NCBI GenBank assembly: GCA_963696645.1
Contig: CAVOKY010000005.1
Location: forward strand, 682,001 to 746,000
Direction: 5' to 3'
DNA: 64,000 nt
Origin: JAMXLO01 sp963696645
Lineage (GTDB): Bacteria > Pseudomonadota > Alphaproteobacteria > Acetobacterales > Acetobacteraceae
Of the stretch, positions 26,802 through 36,040 are shown piece after piece (the stretch's first letter is position 1; every line of letters starts with the position of its first letter). The position numbers and the translations under genes were made by a program. The notes beneath the pieces are model-generated. The model had not been told where the DNA came from, searched no databases, and saw only the letters and a list, made by a program, of their open reading frames with translations.

Positions 26802-28307
26802 TCAAATCATAGCCGGAATGACCACCGCCTCGGCAAGCCATTCCGCCGCTGCGGTCGCGGCGCGTCCGGCTTTGGTGAGGTAGTAGCGGTAGGTTCCAGT
26901 GGCGCGTTTGATCACCCCGAGGTCCAGCAGCCGGCGCAGTTGCCGCGACAGTCTGGTTGGCGACAGCATGCCGAGGTCGGGCAACAACTCGCCCCGGCGG
27001 ATGCCGGCAATGTTGACCTTCGGGTTCTGCAAGGCGTGCAACAGGGCCTTGTCCACCGGGGCAAAGAAGTTGATCCCTTGGACCGTCTTGCCGTCCACCG
27101 CATGCGGCTTGGTCAGCCGCGCAAGCGCCCGGATGCCGGCGGAGAAGTCATCCAGCGCGGACAGGTGGGCGATGTAGCGTCGGTTACAGCCGAGCAGTAT
27201 CTCACGCAGGTCGATCAGGCTGTAGATCGATTTCTTGACTGGTGCGAGTTCCCGGCTCGCCGGGCCGTGGCGGTGTTCCACCTTGCGGTGGTGCTTGAAG
27301 AACGACACATCGTTGGTCGTGGTCTCGATGCGCAGCACGATGCCGTGCTTGTCGTACATCTTGATCGAGCACTTGCCGAAGCGGTGCTTGATGCAGGTAC
27401 CCTCGATCCGGGTGGAGAACTGCGAGCCGACCTCCTGGGCCAGCAATGGCGTGATCTGCCGGCCGAGGAATGTGGCGATCTGCTCGGCCTTCACGCTCAG
27501 CACCGACTGGCGGACCAGTTGCTCATAGAGCGGGCCGAGCGTTGTGGTGGACTGGAACGCCAGGTCGGTGGCGTATTCCACCTGCATCAGGCTCCAGTGG
27601 TAGGTTTGCCCGAATACCTCCGACACCGGGCAGCACAGCGCGGCGTAGCGATCCAGGGTACGGTGCAATTGATCGGGGGAGAGACTGTCGGCCAGTTGCT
27701 GGGCGCGGCCCCAGTCGTCGATCCGCACGAAAGCGTTGTCGGCCATGGTGTAGCCGATGCCCTGCGCGGCCAGCCTGCGCGCCAGCCAGCTATGGCCGTT
27801 GCAGTAGAATTGCAGGCGGAACGGCGCCCAGGTCGGCACGCGCAGATAGACCAGCCCGAATTTGGCGTCCTGGAAATAGAAGTAGTAGTGCAGGCATTTG
27901 CCGCTGTCCGGCCGGATGTAGGTCTTATGCGTCTGCTTGTCGTGCCAGGGCTTGTAGGCGTCGCAGGCTTCCATGGCCGAGATGACGTGCACCAGGCCGG
28001 GATGGTCGCCACGCCGCTCAAGCACGCGCGCCACAACATCTTCCTTGCGGACATGCGGCTTGGCGATGTGCTCGATGCGGACCCCAGCCTCGGCGGCCAG
28101 CGACGCCGCACGCTCGCGCACCCGATCGCGCAGCGTCTTGGCGAAGTCCGGGTAGTCGAAGATGCGGATGCCACTGGCATGGAGATACCCGGTCATTCCT
28201 GCGGCGTAGCACACTACGGGCAGCGTCCCGGTGATCACCAGCCGGTCGTAGCACGACAGCATCCCGGCAATCCGATCGTCGTAGCGCTCCGTCAGTGACT
28301 GGCTCAT
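26802..28307 (-). CDS. Element protein A, 501 aa (copy 3)
   Basis: Identical in protein sequence to 493-1998. Intact; the same start and the same leading palindrome are present. Functionally unassigned; see the copy 1 entry. Confidence 0.85.
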   Translation of the reverse strand: MSQSLTERYDDRIAGMLSCYDRLVITGTLPVVCYAAGMTGYLHASGIRIFDYPDFAKTLRDRVRERAASLAAEAGVRIEHIAKPHVRKEDVVARVLERRGDHPGLVHVISAMEACDAYKPWHDKQTHKTYIRPDSGKCLHYYFYFQDAKFGLVYLRVPTWAPFRLQFYCNGHSWLARRLAAQGIGYTMADNAFVRIDDWGRAQQLADSLSPDQLHRTLDRYAALCCPVSEVFGQTYHWSLMQVEYATDLAFQSTTTLGPLYEQLVRQSVLSVKAEQIATFLGRQITPLLAQEVGSQFSTRIEGTCIKHRFGKCSIKMYDKHGIVLRIETTTNDVSFFKHHRKVEHRHGPASRELAPVKKSIYSLIDLREILLGCNRRYIAHLSALDDFSAGIRALARLTKPHAVDGKTVQGINFFAPVDKALLHALQNPKVNIAGIRRGELLPDLGMLSPTRLSRQLRRLLDLGVIKRATGTYRYYLTKAGRAATAAAEWLAEAVVIPAMI

Positions 28308-28494
28308 GCTGCCCCCGCGCGGTAACCGCAGGGAAGGCTACACCAGACCTATTGGTTCCGGCTCCGCCGGCTTAGGGGGAGGGGATGCGGCGGCATCTCT
28401 GTCCCCTCCCCTCAACCCCCTCCCACAAGAGGAGGGGGCGTTCCTTTGTTCCCTATTCCCTGTTCCTGCCCCCCCCCCGCGCCGGAGACGTCCC

Positions 28495-29682
28495 ATGTCC
28501 TTCCGCACACTCGATAACGTTGATGTCGCGGGGAAGCGCGTCCTGTTGCGCGCCGATCTGAACGTGCCGGTGCGCGACGGCCGCATCTCCGACCTGACGC
28601 GGCTGGAGCGTCTGACGCCGACCATCCGCGAACTGGTCGGCAAGGGCGCAAAGGTCATCGTGTGCAGCCACTTCGACCGCCCGAAGGGCAAGCGCGTGCC
28701 CGAGATGTCGCTGGCTCCGGTTGCCGTCGCGCTTGGCGAGGTGCTGGGCCAGCGCGTACGCTTCGCCGAGGACTGCATCGGCATTCCGGCCCAGCAGGCG
28801 GCGGACCGCATGGCGCGTGGCGATGTGCTGGTGCTGGAAAATACCCGCTATTACGCGGCGGAAGAAAAGAACGATCCGGCCTTCGCCGCCGAACTGGCGA
28901 AGCTCGCCGATCTCTATGTGAACGACGCGTTTTCAGCCGCCCATCGCGCGCACGCCAGCACCGAGGGCGTGGCGCATCTGCTGCCAGCCTATGCCGGCCG
29001 GCTGATGCAGGCGGAACTGGAGGCGCTGGATGCGGCGCTGGGCAACCCCGTGCGTCCCGTCGCGGCGATCGTCGGCGGTGCAAAGGTATCCACGAAACTC
29101 GATCTGCTCGGCAATCTGGTCACCAAGGTGAACGTGCTGATCATCGGCGGAGCGATGGCCAATACCTTCCTCGCGGCACAGGGCTATCAGGTTGGCCGGT
29201 CACTCCAGGAGGGCGAGATGCATCCGACTGCGCTCGACATCCTCGAACGTGCCAAGGCCGCCCATTGCGACGTCATGCTGCCGACCGATGCGGTGGTCGC
29301 CAAGGAGCTGAAGCCGGGTGTCGCGACGCAGACCGTGGCGCTGAATGCGGTGCCGGCGGACGCGATGATCCTCGATGTCGGTTCGGCCACGGTTGCCGCG
29401 CTGATTGATCGGCTGGCGTCGCTGAAGACGCTGGTGTGGAACGGCCCGCTCGGCGCGTTCGAGACCCCGCCATTCGACGCGGCCACCACGGCGCTCGCGG
29501 TTGCTGTCGCGGCGGCGACGGGACGCGGTGCGTTGCGCAGCGTCGCCGGCGGTGGCGATACGGTGTCCGCGCTGCGTCATGCCGGCGTATTGGACAAGCT
29601 GAGCTATGTGTCGGCGGCCGGCGGCGCATTCCTCGAGTGGCTTGAAGGCAAGACGCTGCCCGGCGTCGCCGCGCTGGGTTGA
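28495..29682 (+). CDS. pgk: Phosphoglycerate kinase
   Basis: A 395-aa enzyme; the start MSFRTLDNVDVAGKRVLLRA is preceded by CCGGAGACG. Substrate residues in RADLNVPVRDG, SHFDRPKGKRVPEMSL and NTRYYAAEEKNDPAFA; the hinge-side AIVGGAKVSTKLDLLGNL, and the nucleotide-binding VAGGGDTVSALRHAG near the end. Interconverts 1,3-bisphosphoglycerate and 3-phosphoglycerate with ATP. The upstream 120 bp between the element and the start is G/C-run rich; a promoter here or in the element would be needed if read-through from gap is blocked. Confidence 0.96.
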   Translation: MSFRTLDNVDVAGKRVLLRADLNVPVRDGRISDLTRLERLTPTIRELVGKGAKVIVCSHFDRPKGKRVPEMSLAPVAVALGEVLGQRVRFAEDCIGIPAQQAADRMARGDVLVLENTRYYAAEEKNDPAFAAELAKLADLYVNDAFSAAHRAHASTEGVAHLLPAYAGRLMQAELEALDAALGNPVRPVAAIVGGAKVSTKLDLLGNLVTKVNVLIIGGAMANTFLAAQGYQVGRSLQEGEMHPTALDILERAKAAHCDVMLPTDAVVAKELKPGVATQTVALNAVPADAMILDVGSATVAALIDRLASLKTLVWNGPLGAFETPPFDAATTALAVAVAAATGRGALRSVAGGGDTVSALRHAGVLDKLSYVSAAGGAFLEWLEGKTLPGVAALG

Positions 29683-29697
29683 GCGCCGCGCAGGGCC

Positions 29698-29889
29698 GGT
29701 CAAACTGTCATTGCGAGTTCCATACCGGCCGCTGGCCGACCGGCCCTGGATGAAAGAGCCAGGATTTCCGCCGTTTTCCGGTCCTGGCGGTCGCAACTCT
29801 TTCTTGTTAGGAGCGCAGCGACGCGGCAATCTCCCGCCAGTTAGCGCGCACAACTGGCGGGAGATTGCCGCGTCGCTGCACCCCTCGCG
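29698..29889. repeat. Intergenic repeat with a 28-bp perfect inverted repeat; empty homologue of the copy 1 site
   Basis: Positions 29815-29842 are the exact reverse complement of 29852-29879, with a 9-nt loop. To the left lie GAAAGAGCCAGGATTT and TTTCTTGTTAGGAGC. Read on the minus strand, the block matches the broken repeat around element copy 1, but with a single CCTAAC (29806-29811). It is therefore an uninterrupted relative of that target. CGGCAATCTCCCGCC-type stems are probably dispersed through the genome. Confidence 0.8.
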
Positions 29890-30483
29890 ATGACAGTTGA
29901 ACGTCCGCGCGTCTATCTGGCAGGGCCGGATGTCTTCCTGCCGGACGCCGAGCTTTGGGCCGAGCGCAGGAAGGTGATCTGCGCGCGCCATGGCCTGATC
30001 GCCGTCACGCCGCTGGATGATCGGCCGGACCTGCCCGCCGCCTGGGCCGCACTGCCGGAATGGCAACGCATCGCGCTGCGCAACGAGCTTCATATGCGCT
30101 CGGCTGACGCGCTGATCGCCAACCTGACGCCGTTCCGCGGCCCGAGTGCCGATGTCGGCACCGCCTACGAGCTCGGCTTCATGCGCGCGCTTGGCGGGTC
30201 GGTGTTCGGCTACTCCACCACGGCCGTGCCATTCACCCAACGCTCGCGGGATTTTTCCGCATCGCGAGGCGGTGCCATCGCCGGTGCTGGCGACGCTTGG
30301 CGCGATGCTGACGGCATGCTGATCGAGCAGTTCGGCCTGACCGACAACCTGATGCTGGAGGCGGCGATCGTCGGTTCGGTCGGGCGGTTGATTATCGAGG
30401 AAATTGCCCCGGAAGCACGTTGGACCGATCTGTCGGTGTTCGAGCGCTGCGTCGAGATGGCTGCGGCGGTGTTGGGTGTCTGA
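29890..30483 (+). CDS. Nucleoside 2-deoxyribosyltransferase family protein
   Basis: A 197-aa protein. RVYLAGPDVFLPDAELWAE, MRSADALIANLTPFRGPSAD (catalytic Glu region follows: TAYELGFMRALGG) are typical of the family, which swaps bases between deoxyribonucleosides or, in relatives, hydrolyses nucleotides. A 26-residue stretch (GGSVFGYSTTAVPFTQ) varies from the norm. It starts on the edge of the palindromic repeat. Solitary; convergent with nothing in the next 390 bp. Confidence 0.8.
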   Translation: MTVERPRVYLAGPDVFLPDAELWAERRKVICARHGLIAVTPLDDRPDLPAAWAALPEWQRIALRNELHMRSADALIANLTPFRGPSADVGTAYELGFMRALGGSVFGYSTTAVPFTQRSRDFSASRGGAIAGAGDAWRDADGMLIEQFGLTDNLMLEAAIVGSVGRLIIEEIAPEARWTDLSVFERCVEMAAAVLGV

Positions 30484-30871
30484 TCCGAGACCGATGCCGA
30501 AAAAAATATAGCACCCTATTGCGACATTGGCAGGGCGGGTTCCTGTCCCCGCATCCCAGTGGCTTCCGTCTGATTGAACGGGGTCTAGGGTTGGCCATAA
30601 GCCGCCGGTCCGCTTTGAGTCTCCGGAAGACCCAACGTCCGTACAATGCACCGGCTGCGAGCGACCCTGAGCTCACATTCCTCGACTTACGCATTAACCC
30701 CAATACGCGATTGATCCAGATCAATGTGATCTACCAGACCTCTCATTAGCCTTTCGACGTAGCGCAGGAATTGCGCGGCTCATTGGGTTAATTGGCGCAA
30801 GCATCGAGATGCGTTTTGGGACGCCGCCGTGTGCCGGAGCTGGTCCAGGTCCTGCGATCGGGAGGCCGAAG
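30484..30871. other. Intergenic region, 388 bp
   Basis: No convincing gene. Base composition falls toward the right, matching the lower-GC gene that follows. The last 60 bp carry GGGAGGCCGAAG before the ATG at 30872, a plausible ribosome-binding site. Confidence 0.4.
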
Positions 30872-31438
30872 ATGTTGATTGAACATCGTTTTGGGCGCAG
30901 TCCTCGCAGGACGCAGAGGGCATCGCCTTTCATCGTTGGTTGGTTATTAGCTACTTTAGGGATGGCGGTCCTTCTCCCGAGCTTTGCTGTTGCCGCAAAC
31001 TTGGACGAAATAACCAGGGCGATTCCGATTATAGACGAAGCTGCGGACCACATGTGCGCTACTGTGCAGACAGCTGGTTCGACCACAAACACGAAGGTCG
31101 CTGGTGATGTTAAGGCACAGCTGAACGGAATTTTCAGCAAGTTTGCGGACCTAGGAGGGAGCGCCGATATCTCGCACACCGTATCGAATTTTGAGGGTGT
31201 GCTCCAGTCTGATTTGGTAACTGCCTTGCAGAATCAGGCCCAATGCAAAACGCAGGTGCTCACGACGTTAGTCAATAAACTGTTCCCGGACGCAGGTCCG
31301 GTAACGGGGACAGTTGAGTCGCTGTACTTCGGGTACCGCCCTACAGGAGTCTTCGAATTAGAATATCGATACTATCTCGATATTACAGGTGGCCGCGCGA
31401 ACGTCAATGCGATGCTAAATAGCACGCTACAACAACTA

Positions 31439-32670
31439 GTACCCCCCGTCATTGATTCCCCGGTGGATTTCCGAATCGATGGCTCCGCAATGGCGGAGAT
31501 GCATCGTGACCGCGAAACAAGCTGCCGTGAAGAGATATGTGGTGAAGCTGAGCGATGATGAGCGGGAGCGGCTCGGAGCGCTGATACATGCCGGCAAACA
31601 CTCTGCCCGGCTGCTGACCAAGGCACGCATCCTGTTGAAGGCCGACGCCTCGGAAGCCGGCGAAGGATGGAGTGACAGCCGGATTGCGGCGGCGCTCGAT
31701 ACCAGCATCGACACGGTGGCGCGGACCCGCCAGCAGCTGGTGGAAGAAGGGTTCGAGGCGGTCCTGGTCCGCAAGCATTCGCCGGCTTCGGCCAGGCCAC
31801 GCATCTTTGACGGGGCAGCCGAGGCGAAGTTGATCGCGTTGGCCTGTTCCCGACCGCCCAAAGGCCGCAAGCGGTGGACGTTGCAGTTGCCGGAGGAGGC
31901 CGTCGTGGAACTGAATATCGTCGAGCGCGCCAGCGACAACACCATTGGGCGCACGCTAAAAAAAACACGCTCAAACCCCACCTGCAAAGACAATGGGTCA
32001 TCCCTCCGGATGCCAATGCGGCGTTCGTAGCCAACATGGAAGATGTGCTGGAGGTTTATCATCGGCCGCACGATCCAGAGTACCCCGTGGTCTGCGTGGA
32101 CGAGACATCAAAGCAACTGATCAGCGAAACGCGTGTGCCGATCAAGCTGAAGCCAGGACAGCCCGCACGGCATGACTATGAATATGAGCGGAATGGAACC
32201 GTCAACCTGTTCATGATGTTCGCGCCTTTGGAGGGCTGGCGGCACGTCGCAGTAACCGATCGCCACACCGCTGTGGATTTCGCCCACATGCTCAAGGATC
32301 TGTCCGATACACATTTCCCCGCAGCCAAGAGGATTGTGCTCATGGAGGACAACCTCAACACCCACAAACCAGCGTCACTCTACGAAGCCTTCCCCGCAGC
32401 CGAAGCCCGTCGTCTCGTCGAGCGGTTCGAATGGCACTACACCCCGAAACACGGCAGTTGGCTCAATATGGCCGAAGCCGAGCTCAGCGTGTTATCCGGT
32501 CAATGTCTCGATCGCAGGATCCCCGACAAGCTCAGCCTCATCGAGGAGGTCGCCGCCTGGGAACATAGCCGCAACCACAAGCAGGTCAGAGCAGATTGGC
32601 AATTCACCACCGCCGACGCCCGCGTAAAGCTGAACAGGTTATACCCGGCATTATGAGCGACTCGGGGTAC
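31439..32670 (+). mobile_element. IS630 family insertion sequence, 1232 bp
   Basis: The ends GTACCCCCCGTCATTG and, in reverse complement, GTACCCCGAGTCGCTC are imperfect inverted repeats, and TA is duplicated at 31437-31438 and 32671-32672, the hallmark of IS630/Tc1-mariner elements. It contains one transposase gene in two frames. Confidence 0.9.
31506..32656 (+). CDS. IS630 transposase, made by -1 frameshifting
   Basis: The first frame (GTG start at 31506: VTAKQAAVKRYVVKLSDDER, helix-turn-helix SDSRIAAALDTSIDTVARTR) runs to an A8 slippery run at 31958-31965. The catalytic part continues in the -1 frame: VVCVDETSKQ (first Asp), VLMEDNLNTHKP (second Asp), SWLNMAEAELSVL (Glu), the DDE catalytic set. 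The A-run is the usual IS630 programmed frameshift site, so this is likely functional and not decayed. Confidence 0.85.
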
Positions 32671-32963
32671 TAGTGGTTCAATGGACCTCAGAGCTGCCGA
32701 ACCGCCCCGACATCGTACAGGACCGCGTCGAGGCGTTTAAGCAAGCGACGCCATCTTACGATGACATCGTCGAGATGACAATGCCAATTGCCCGAAGATT
32801 TTACACTATTGACGGCCTTCAGCAACTCAATAGGCTTTTTTCGACTCCCAGTATGAGGCAAATGGTAGAAGTACAGCCTCAAGTGATGAAAGAGCTGGTT
32901 TCATTGGAAATGAAGATGCTACGGGATATACAAACTAAACTGATGAACAGCGGTGTCCAGTGA

Positions 32964-33174
32964 TGATTGAGAGGATTGCCCTCCGCATTTGACTGGCGCA
33001 CCTGCCCCATTGCCTCCGAACACGCCGTGACAGTGAAGCCAGGGAAGTCGCGGAGGGGATGCCCGTTTTGGAGGAGCTGTGCCACTCGACTGAAAGGCAG
33101 GCATGGGTGCGTCGCGGCCGACCACGGAATGGCGATTTTAGGCGATTTGTACGCCAGAGCGGACGTTCACGTCC
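32964..33174. other. Intergenic stretch up to the IS66 left end
   Basis: About 210 bp with no supported gene; it contains the left TCACGTCC copy of the IS66 target duplication at 33167-33174. GCGGACGTTCACGTCC continues after the IS at 35274 with GCGGGCCAATGGC, so the insertion split non-coding DNA. Confidence 0.4.
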
Positions 33175-33304
33175 GTAAGCGCACGGGCTGCAACGTACCC
33201 CGTTTGTGACCGAGATCGCTGGCCCGTGTGGTTTTGTGATCTCGCCGCAGTCTCCTTTTTGAGCTACAAAAGGAGGCAAACGAGGCGGACAGGCAGTTCG
33301 CTGG

Positions 33305-34365
33305 TCAGGGCGGTTGCGGCGCGGTCATTGAGGTCATCCGCCACGGCATCAAGTCATCGATCCGGTTGATTGGATGCCCCTCGGCGATCCGTGTCAGGAT
33401 CTCCTTGAGGTAGGTCTGCGGGTTGATGCCGTTAAGCTTCGCCGAAGCCACGAGCGTGTAGATCGATGCTGCCCGCTCGCCGCCACTATCCGAACCGGCG
33501 AAGAGATAGTTGCGTCTTCCGAGCGCAATTTTACGCATCGCGTTCTCGGCGATGTTGTTGTCTGCCTCGAGCCGTCCGTCGGTAACGAAGCGGGTGAGTG
33601 CTTCACGCCGCTTGATCGTGTAGCGGAACGCCTCGGCGAGCGCCGACTTGGCCGACAGCTTGGCCTCGGTGGCTTTGGCCCATTCGAAGAACGCCTCGAT
33701 CAGCGGCGCCGTCTCCTTGCGGTGTTCAACCCGCTCGGCAACGGGGCAAACCGGGCCTTGTCCTCGATCACATAGATCGCGGCGATCCGATCGAGCGCCT
33801 CCTTGGCAACCGGCGATTTCGTCGCGTCCCAAACGTCGAAGATCTTGCGGCGGCAGTGCGCCCAGCAGGCAACTTCGGTGATCGGACCTGGCACGTAGTC
33901 CAGCACCTCGGTCACGTCCTCGCCGAGCCTGGCCATTCCCCTGCCGCAATCAGGGCAGGTGCACGCACCGTCATCAGCAGGCTGATGCACGACCTCTTGC
34001 CTCGGCAGATGATCGGGCAGTGGCCGCCGCTTTGGCTTGCTACGCTCGCGGATCGGTGCCGCGGGTTCGGCGGCTTCGGCCTTGGCTTCGGCGCGGGTGG
34101 CGTCTTCGGCCATGCCGGCCTCCAGCTCCTCCAGCCGGAGCTCAAGCTGGGCAATCTGGTGATTGATCCGCTCCGATGACCGGCCGAACTGCATGCGGCG
34201 CAACTTGGCGATCTGGAACTTGAGCTTCTCGATCTCCAGGGCCTTGTACTGCACCGCAAGCTCGGCCGCCTTCAGTTCGCCCTGACAGGCCAGCGCGAAG
34301 GCACGCAATGCGGGGAGATCACTAGGCAGTTCGGCGGTGGCGAGCGACATGACTAAATCTATCAA
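33305..34365 (-). pseudogene. tnpC: IS66 transposase TnpC, deleted and frameshifted
   Basis: The N-terminal part has the leucine-zipper-like LKFQIAKLRRMQFGRSSERI and the zinc-finger CPDCGRGMARLGEDVTEVLDY. It then jumps from YVPGPI straight to TEVACWAHCRRKIFD, skipping about 190 residues that hold the first catalytic Asp region. A further frameshift lies near 33740-33760. The C-terminal part (ADNNIAENAMRKIALGRRNY, LFAGSDSGGERAA, YTLVASAKLNGINPQTYL) is typical. Non-functional. Confidence 0.85.
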
Positions 34366-34410
34366 ACCTTCCTCTCACAGCACCGCAGTCAAATGCGAAT
34401 CGGTGCTTTG

Positions 34411-34758
34411 TCAGATCAGCATTGGTCGAATCGGAGCAGGTGGCGCTACGGTTCGACGCCAATCCATCGCCTCGACCAGGACGGAAAACTGCGCGGGCGT
34501 CATCGCGCCATCAACGATCGGCGGCCATACGAAACGACCCTTCTCAAGACGCTTGGCGATCAGCCACATCCCGCTGCCATCCCAATACAGGCCCTTGAAA
34601 TAGTCGCTGCGCTTGCCGCGAAAGATGAACAGGTGACCGCTGAAAGGATCACTACCAATCACCTGGTGTGCCTTCGCAGCCAGACCGTCAAACCCGTTGC
34701 GAAGGTCGACCGGCTGACAGGCAAGGAAGACCTTCGTGCCAGGTGCCAAGCTGATCAT
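34411..34758 (-). CDS. tnpB: IS66 accessory protein TnpB
   Basis: A 115-aa protein: VFLACQPVDLRNGFDGLAAK, FIFRGKRSDYFKGLYWDGSG, WLIAKRLEKGRF. The typical IS66 Orf2 of unknown biochemical role, required for transposition. Its ATG overlaps the tnpA stop (34755-34758). Confidence 0.9.
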   Translation of the reverse strand: MISLAPGTKVFLACQPVDLRNGFDGLAAKAHQVIGSDPFSGHLFIFRGKRSDYFKGLYWDGSGMWLIAKRLEKGRFVWPPIVDGAMTPAQFSVLVEAMDWRRTVAPPAPIRPMLI

Positions 34759-35174
34759 AGCGCGTTCCGCATTGCGCGCAGCACCCGCGAAAGCGCCTTC
34801 TCGTTCACCGAAGCATCGACGCAAACACGAGCACCGTTCGGCAACGCGATCTCGATCAGTCCCGCGTCATCTCTGCCGGCCTGCTGCTGTTGCGATCGTT
34901 CGCATTCCGGCGGCGCCAGCAGCGGCTGCCGCTCCCCTTCCACATCCGGTTCGATTATCCCAAGAGGCACAAAGTCCACCGGTGCCGCCGCACGCATCGC
35001 AGACGCCGTCGCCTTCCACGCCGACCGCCAATTATATAGTAGACTCTCCGAGATACCGCGCCGCCGCGCCACCACCGCGACCTTGCCACCTTCGGCTTCA
35101 ACCTCAGCCAGCAGCGCAGCCTTCTCCGCCGGCTGCCACTTCCGCCGACGCGTGATGATCTCTGATCCCGTCAC
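34755..35174 (-). CDS. tnpA: IS66 accessory protein TnpA
   Basis: A 139-aa protein with an N-terminal helix-turn-helix (KWQPAEKAALLAEVEAEGGK, VAVVARRRGISESLLYNWR) and a C-terminal IEIALPNGARVCVDASV block. First gene of the IS66 operon. Confidence 0.88.
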   Translation of the reverse strand: MTGSEIITRRRKWQPAEKAALLAEVEAEGGKVAVVARRRGISESLLYNWRSAWKATASAMRAAAPVDFVPLGIIEPDVEGERQPLLAPPECERSQQQQAGRDDAGLIEIALPNGARVCVDASVNEKALSRVLRAMRNAL

Positions 35175-35406
35175 ACAGCCTCCTTCTGGAGTCCTCCAGA
35201 AGGACCCCCGTCAGGGGCCGACTCTGCAGACGATGCGCACTTCGGCGCAACACGCCGCAGGCCGGACGCTTACTCACGTCCGCGGGCCAATGGCAGTTCT
35301 CGACCCGAAGCGGCGGCAGCCGCTGCGACCCGAAGCAGCCGAGGGAAAGGTCAGGTCTTGCGAGTGTCCCCATCGCATCGAATTAGGTTGGCGGTGGTGG
35401 GTAAGA

Positions 35407-35679
35407 CTACGGGAAGTTTCTCTTTCTTGCGATGAACCTAAGCCAGAAAAAGCCAAACCCGATCATGAGAAGTATCCAAACACCTGCGGAAATATCAAGA
35501 ACCGTTAGCCCTACTATTCCCACGTTCTTATCATACGGAGCGGGCGTCGTTCTGATGAGTTGAATTAGCAAATTGCCGATCGCAACGCCCGCAAGACTCA
35601 GGGCGGGTCCGGCCATCTTGTTCTTAACAAGTAACTTATACCAGGAGGCGAAGGACGTTAGGTCAGCCCTGTCGTTCAT
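35407..35679 (-). CDS. Small membrane protein, last gene of a three-gene operon
   Basis: A 90-aa protein with two predicted membrane helices (GPALSLAGVAIGNLLIQLI and VLDISAGVWILLMIGFGFFW) and a basic tail. Its start overlaps the preceding gene by 17 nt. No family recognised. GC is clearly lower than the chromosome average here, suggesting transfer. Confidence 0.6.
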   Translation of the reverse strand: MNDRADLTSFASWYKLLVKNKMAGPALSLAGVAIGNLLIQLIRTTPAPYDKNVGIVGLTVLDISAGVWILLMIGFGFFWLRFIARKRNFP

Positions 35680-36040
35680 CGACGTCTTGGCCCCGCAGTA
35701 GCGCTAGCACTACTGTTATGGAGCCGACAGCTAGAATGACAGCGGCGATAAGCTTTAGTTGGTCGCTCTTTGCGAAGAGCGTACAAAACAACAGTATGAC
35801 CCCAATGCCGGAAACGATCACGCCTGCTGCGAAAATACGTATGAGGAGTTTTGGGACTGCGCTTTGTATCCCCCTTGTTCCAGTCTTCAACGTGCTGTAA
35901 TCGACCTGCATCATTGACACATGGGCTTTCGCGACCAGCGGATGAGACCGGTCTCGCCGATCCCGAGTTGGCTTTCGCACAGTAACCGCTCCTTCCCATC
36001 CGGTTTGCCTTCGATCCCACGCCGTGTCGCTCATTGTCAT
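35663..36040 (-). CDS. Putative membrane protein, middle gene of the operon
   Basis: A 125-aa protein (123 if started at the Met at 36034). A basic soluble N-terminal half (VRKPTRDRRDRSHPLVAKA) is followed by two membrane helices (IFAAGVIVSGIGVILLFCTL and LIAAVILAVGSITVVLALL). Overlaps the genes on both sides (4 nt and 17 nt), so the three are probably made together. Function unknown; small membrane effectors coupled to a cytosolic sensor are one possibility. Confidence 0.6.
   Translation of the reverse strand: MTMSDTAWDRRQTGWEGAVTVRKPTRDRRDRSHPLVAKAHVSMMQVDYSTLKTGTRGIQSAVPKLLIRIFAAGVIVSGIGVILLFCTLFAKSDQLKLIAAVILAVGSITVVLALLRGQDVDERQG

Larger units (their letters stand above)
24912..28371 (-). 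mobile_element. Two-gene mobile element, copy 3 (inverted, both genes intact)
   Basis: Same 3455-bp unit as copies 1 and 2, on the opposite strand, with TTAGG (CCTAA) at 24912-24916 and 28372-28376. It differs from copy 1 by about two substitutions (one at 26780, one in the protein B region). It sits between gap and pgk and runs against their transcription. In element orientation the reconstructed target is CCCCCTAACCCCC. Confidence 0.92.
30872..32963 (+). pseudogene. Secreted protein gene (DUF2059-like tail) interrupted by IS630
   Basis: The first part, 30872-31438, encodes a signal peptide (GWLLATLGMAVLLPSFAVAA) and about 160 mature residues. The second part, 32673-32963, begins VVQWTSELPNRPDIV and ends with YTIDGLQQLNRLFSTPSM, RQMVEVQPQVMKELVSLEMK, resembling the DUF2059 domain of periplasmic proteins. 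Removing 31439-32672 joins CTA-GTG in frame, giving 858 nt and 285 aa. The GC content is lower than in neighbours. Function unknown; exported by the Sec route. Confidence 0.75.
33175..35273 (-). mobile_element. IS66 family element with internally deleted tnpC, 2099 bp
   Basis: Ends GTAAGCGCACGG and GCCGGACGCTTAC are inverted repeats of IS66 type. The 8-bp duplication TCACGTCC lies exactly at 33167-33174 and 35274-35281. Gene order tnpA, tnpB, tnpC on the minus strand is canonical. The element is about 0.4-0.5 kb shorter than usual because tnpC has lost its middle. It probably cannot move without help from another IS66. Confidence 0.88.

Noticed and set aside
31506..32656. IS630 transposase as a pseudogene.
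   Set aside because: The frame change lies on an A8 run, the usual site of programmed frameshifting in this family, and all catalytic residues are kept.
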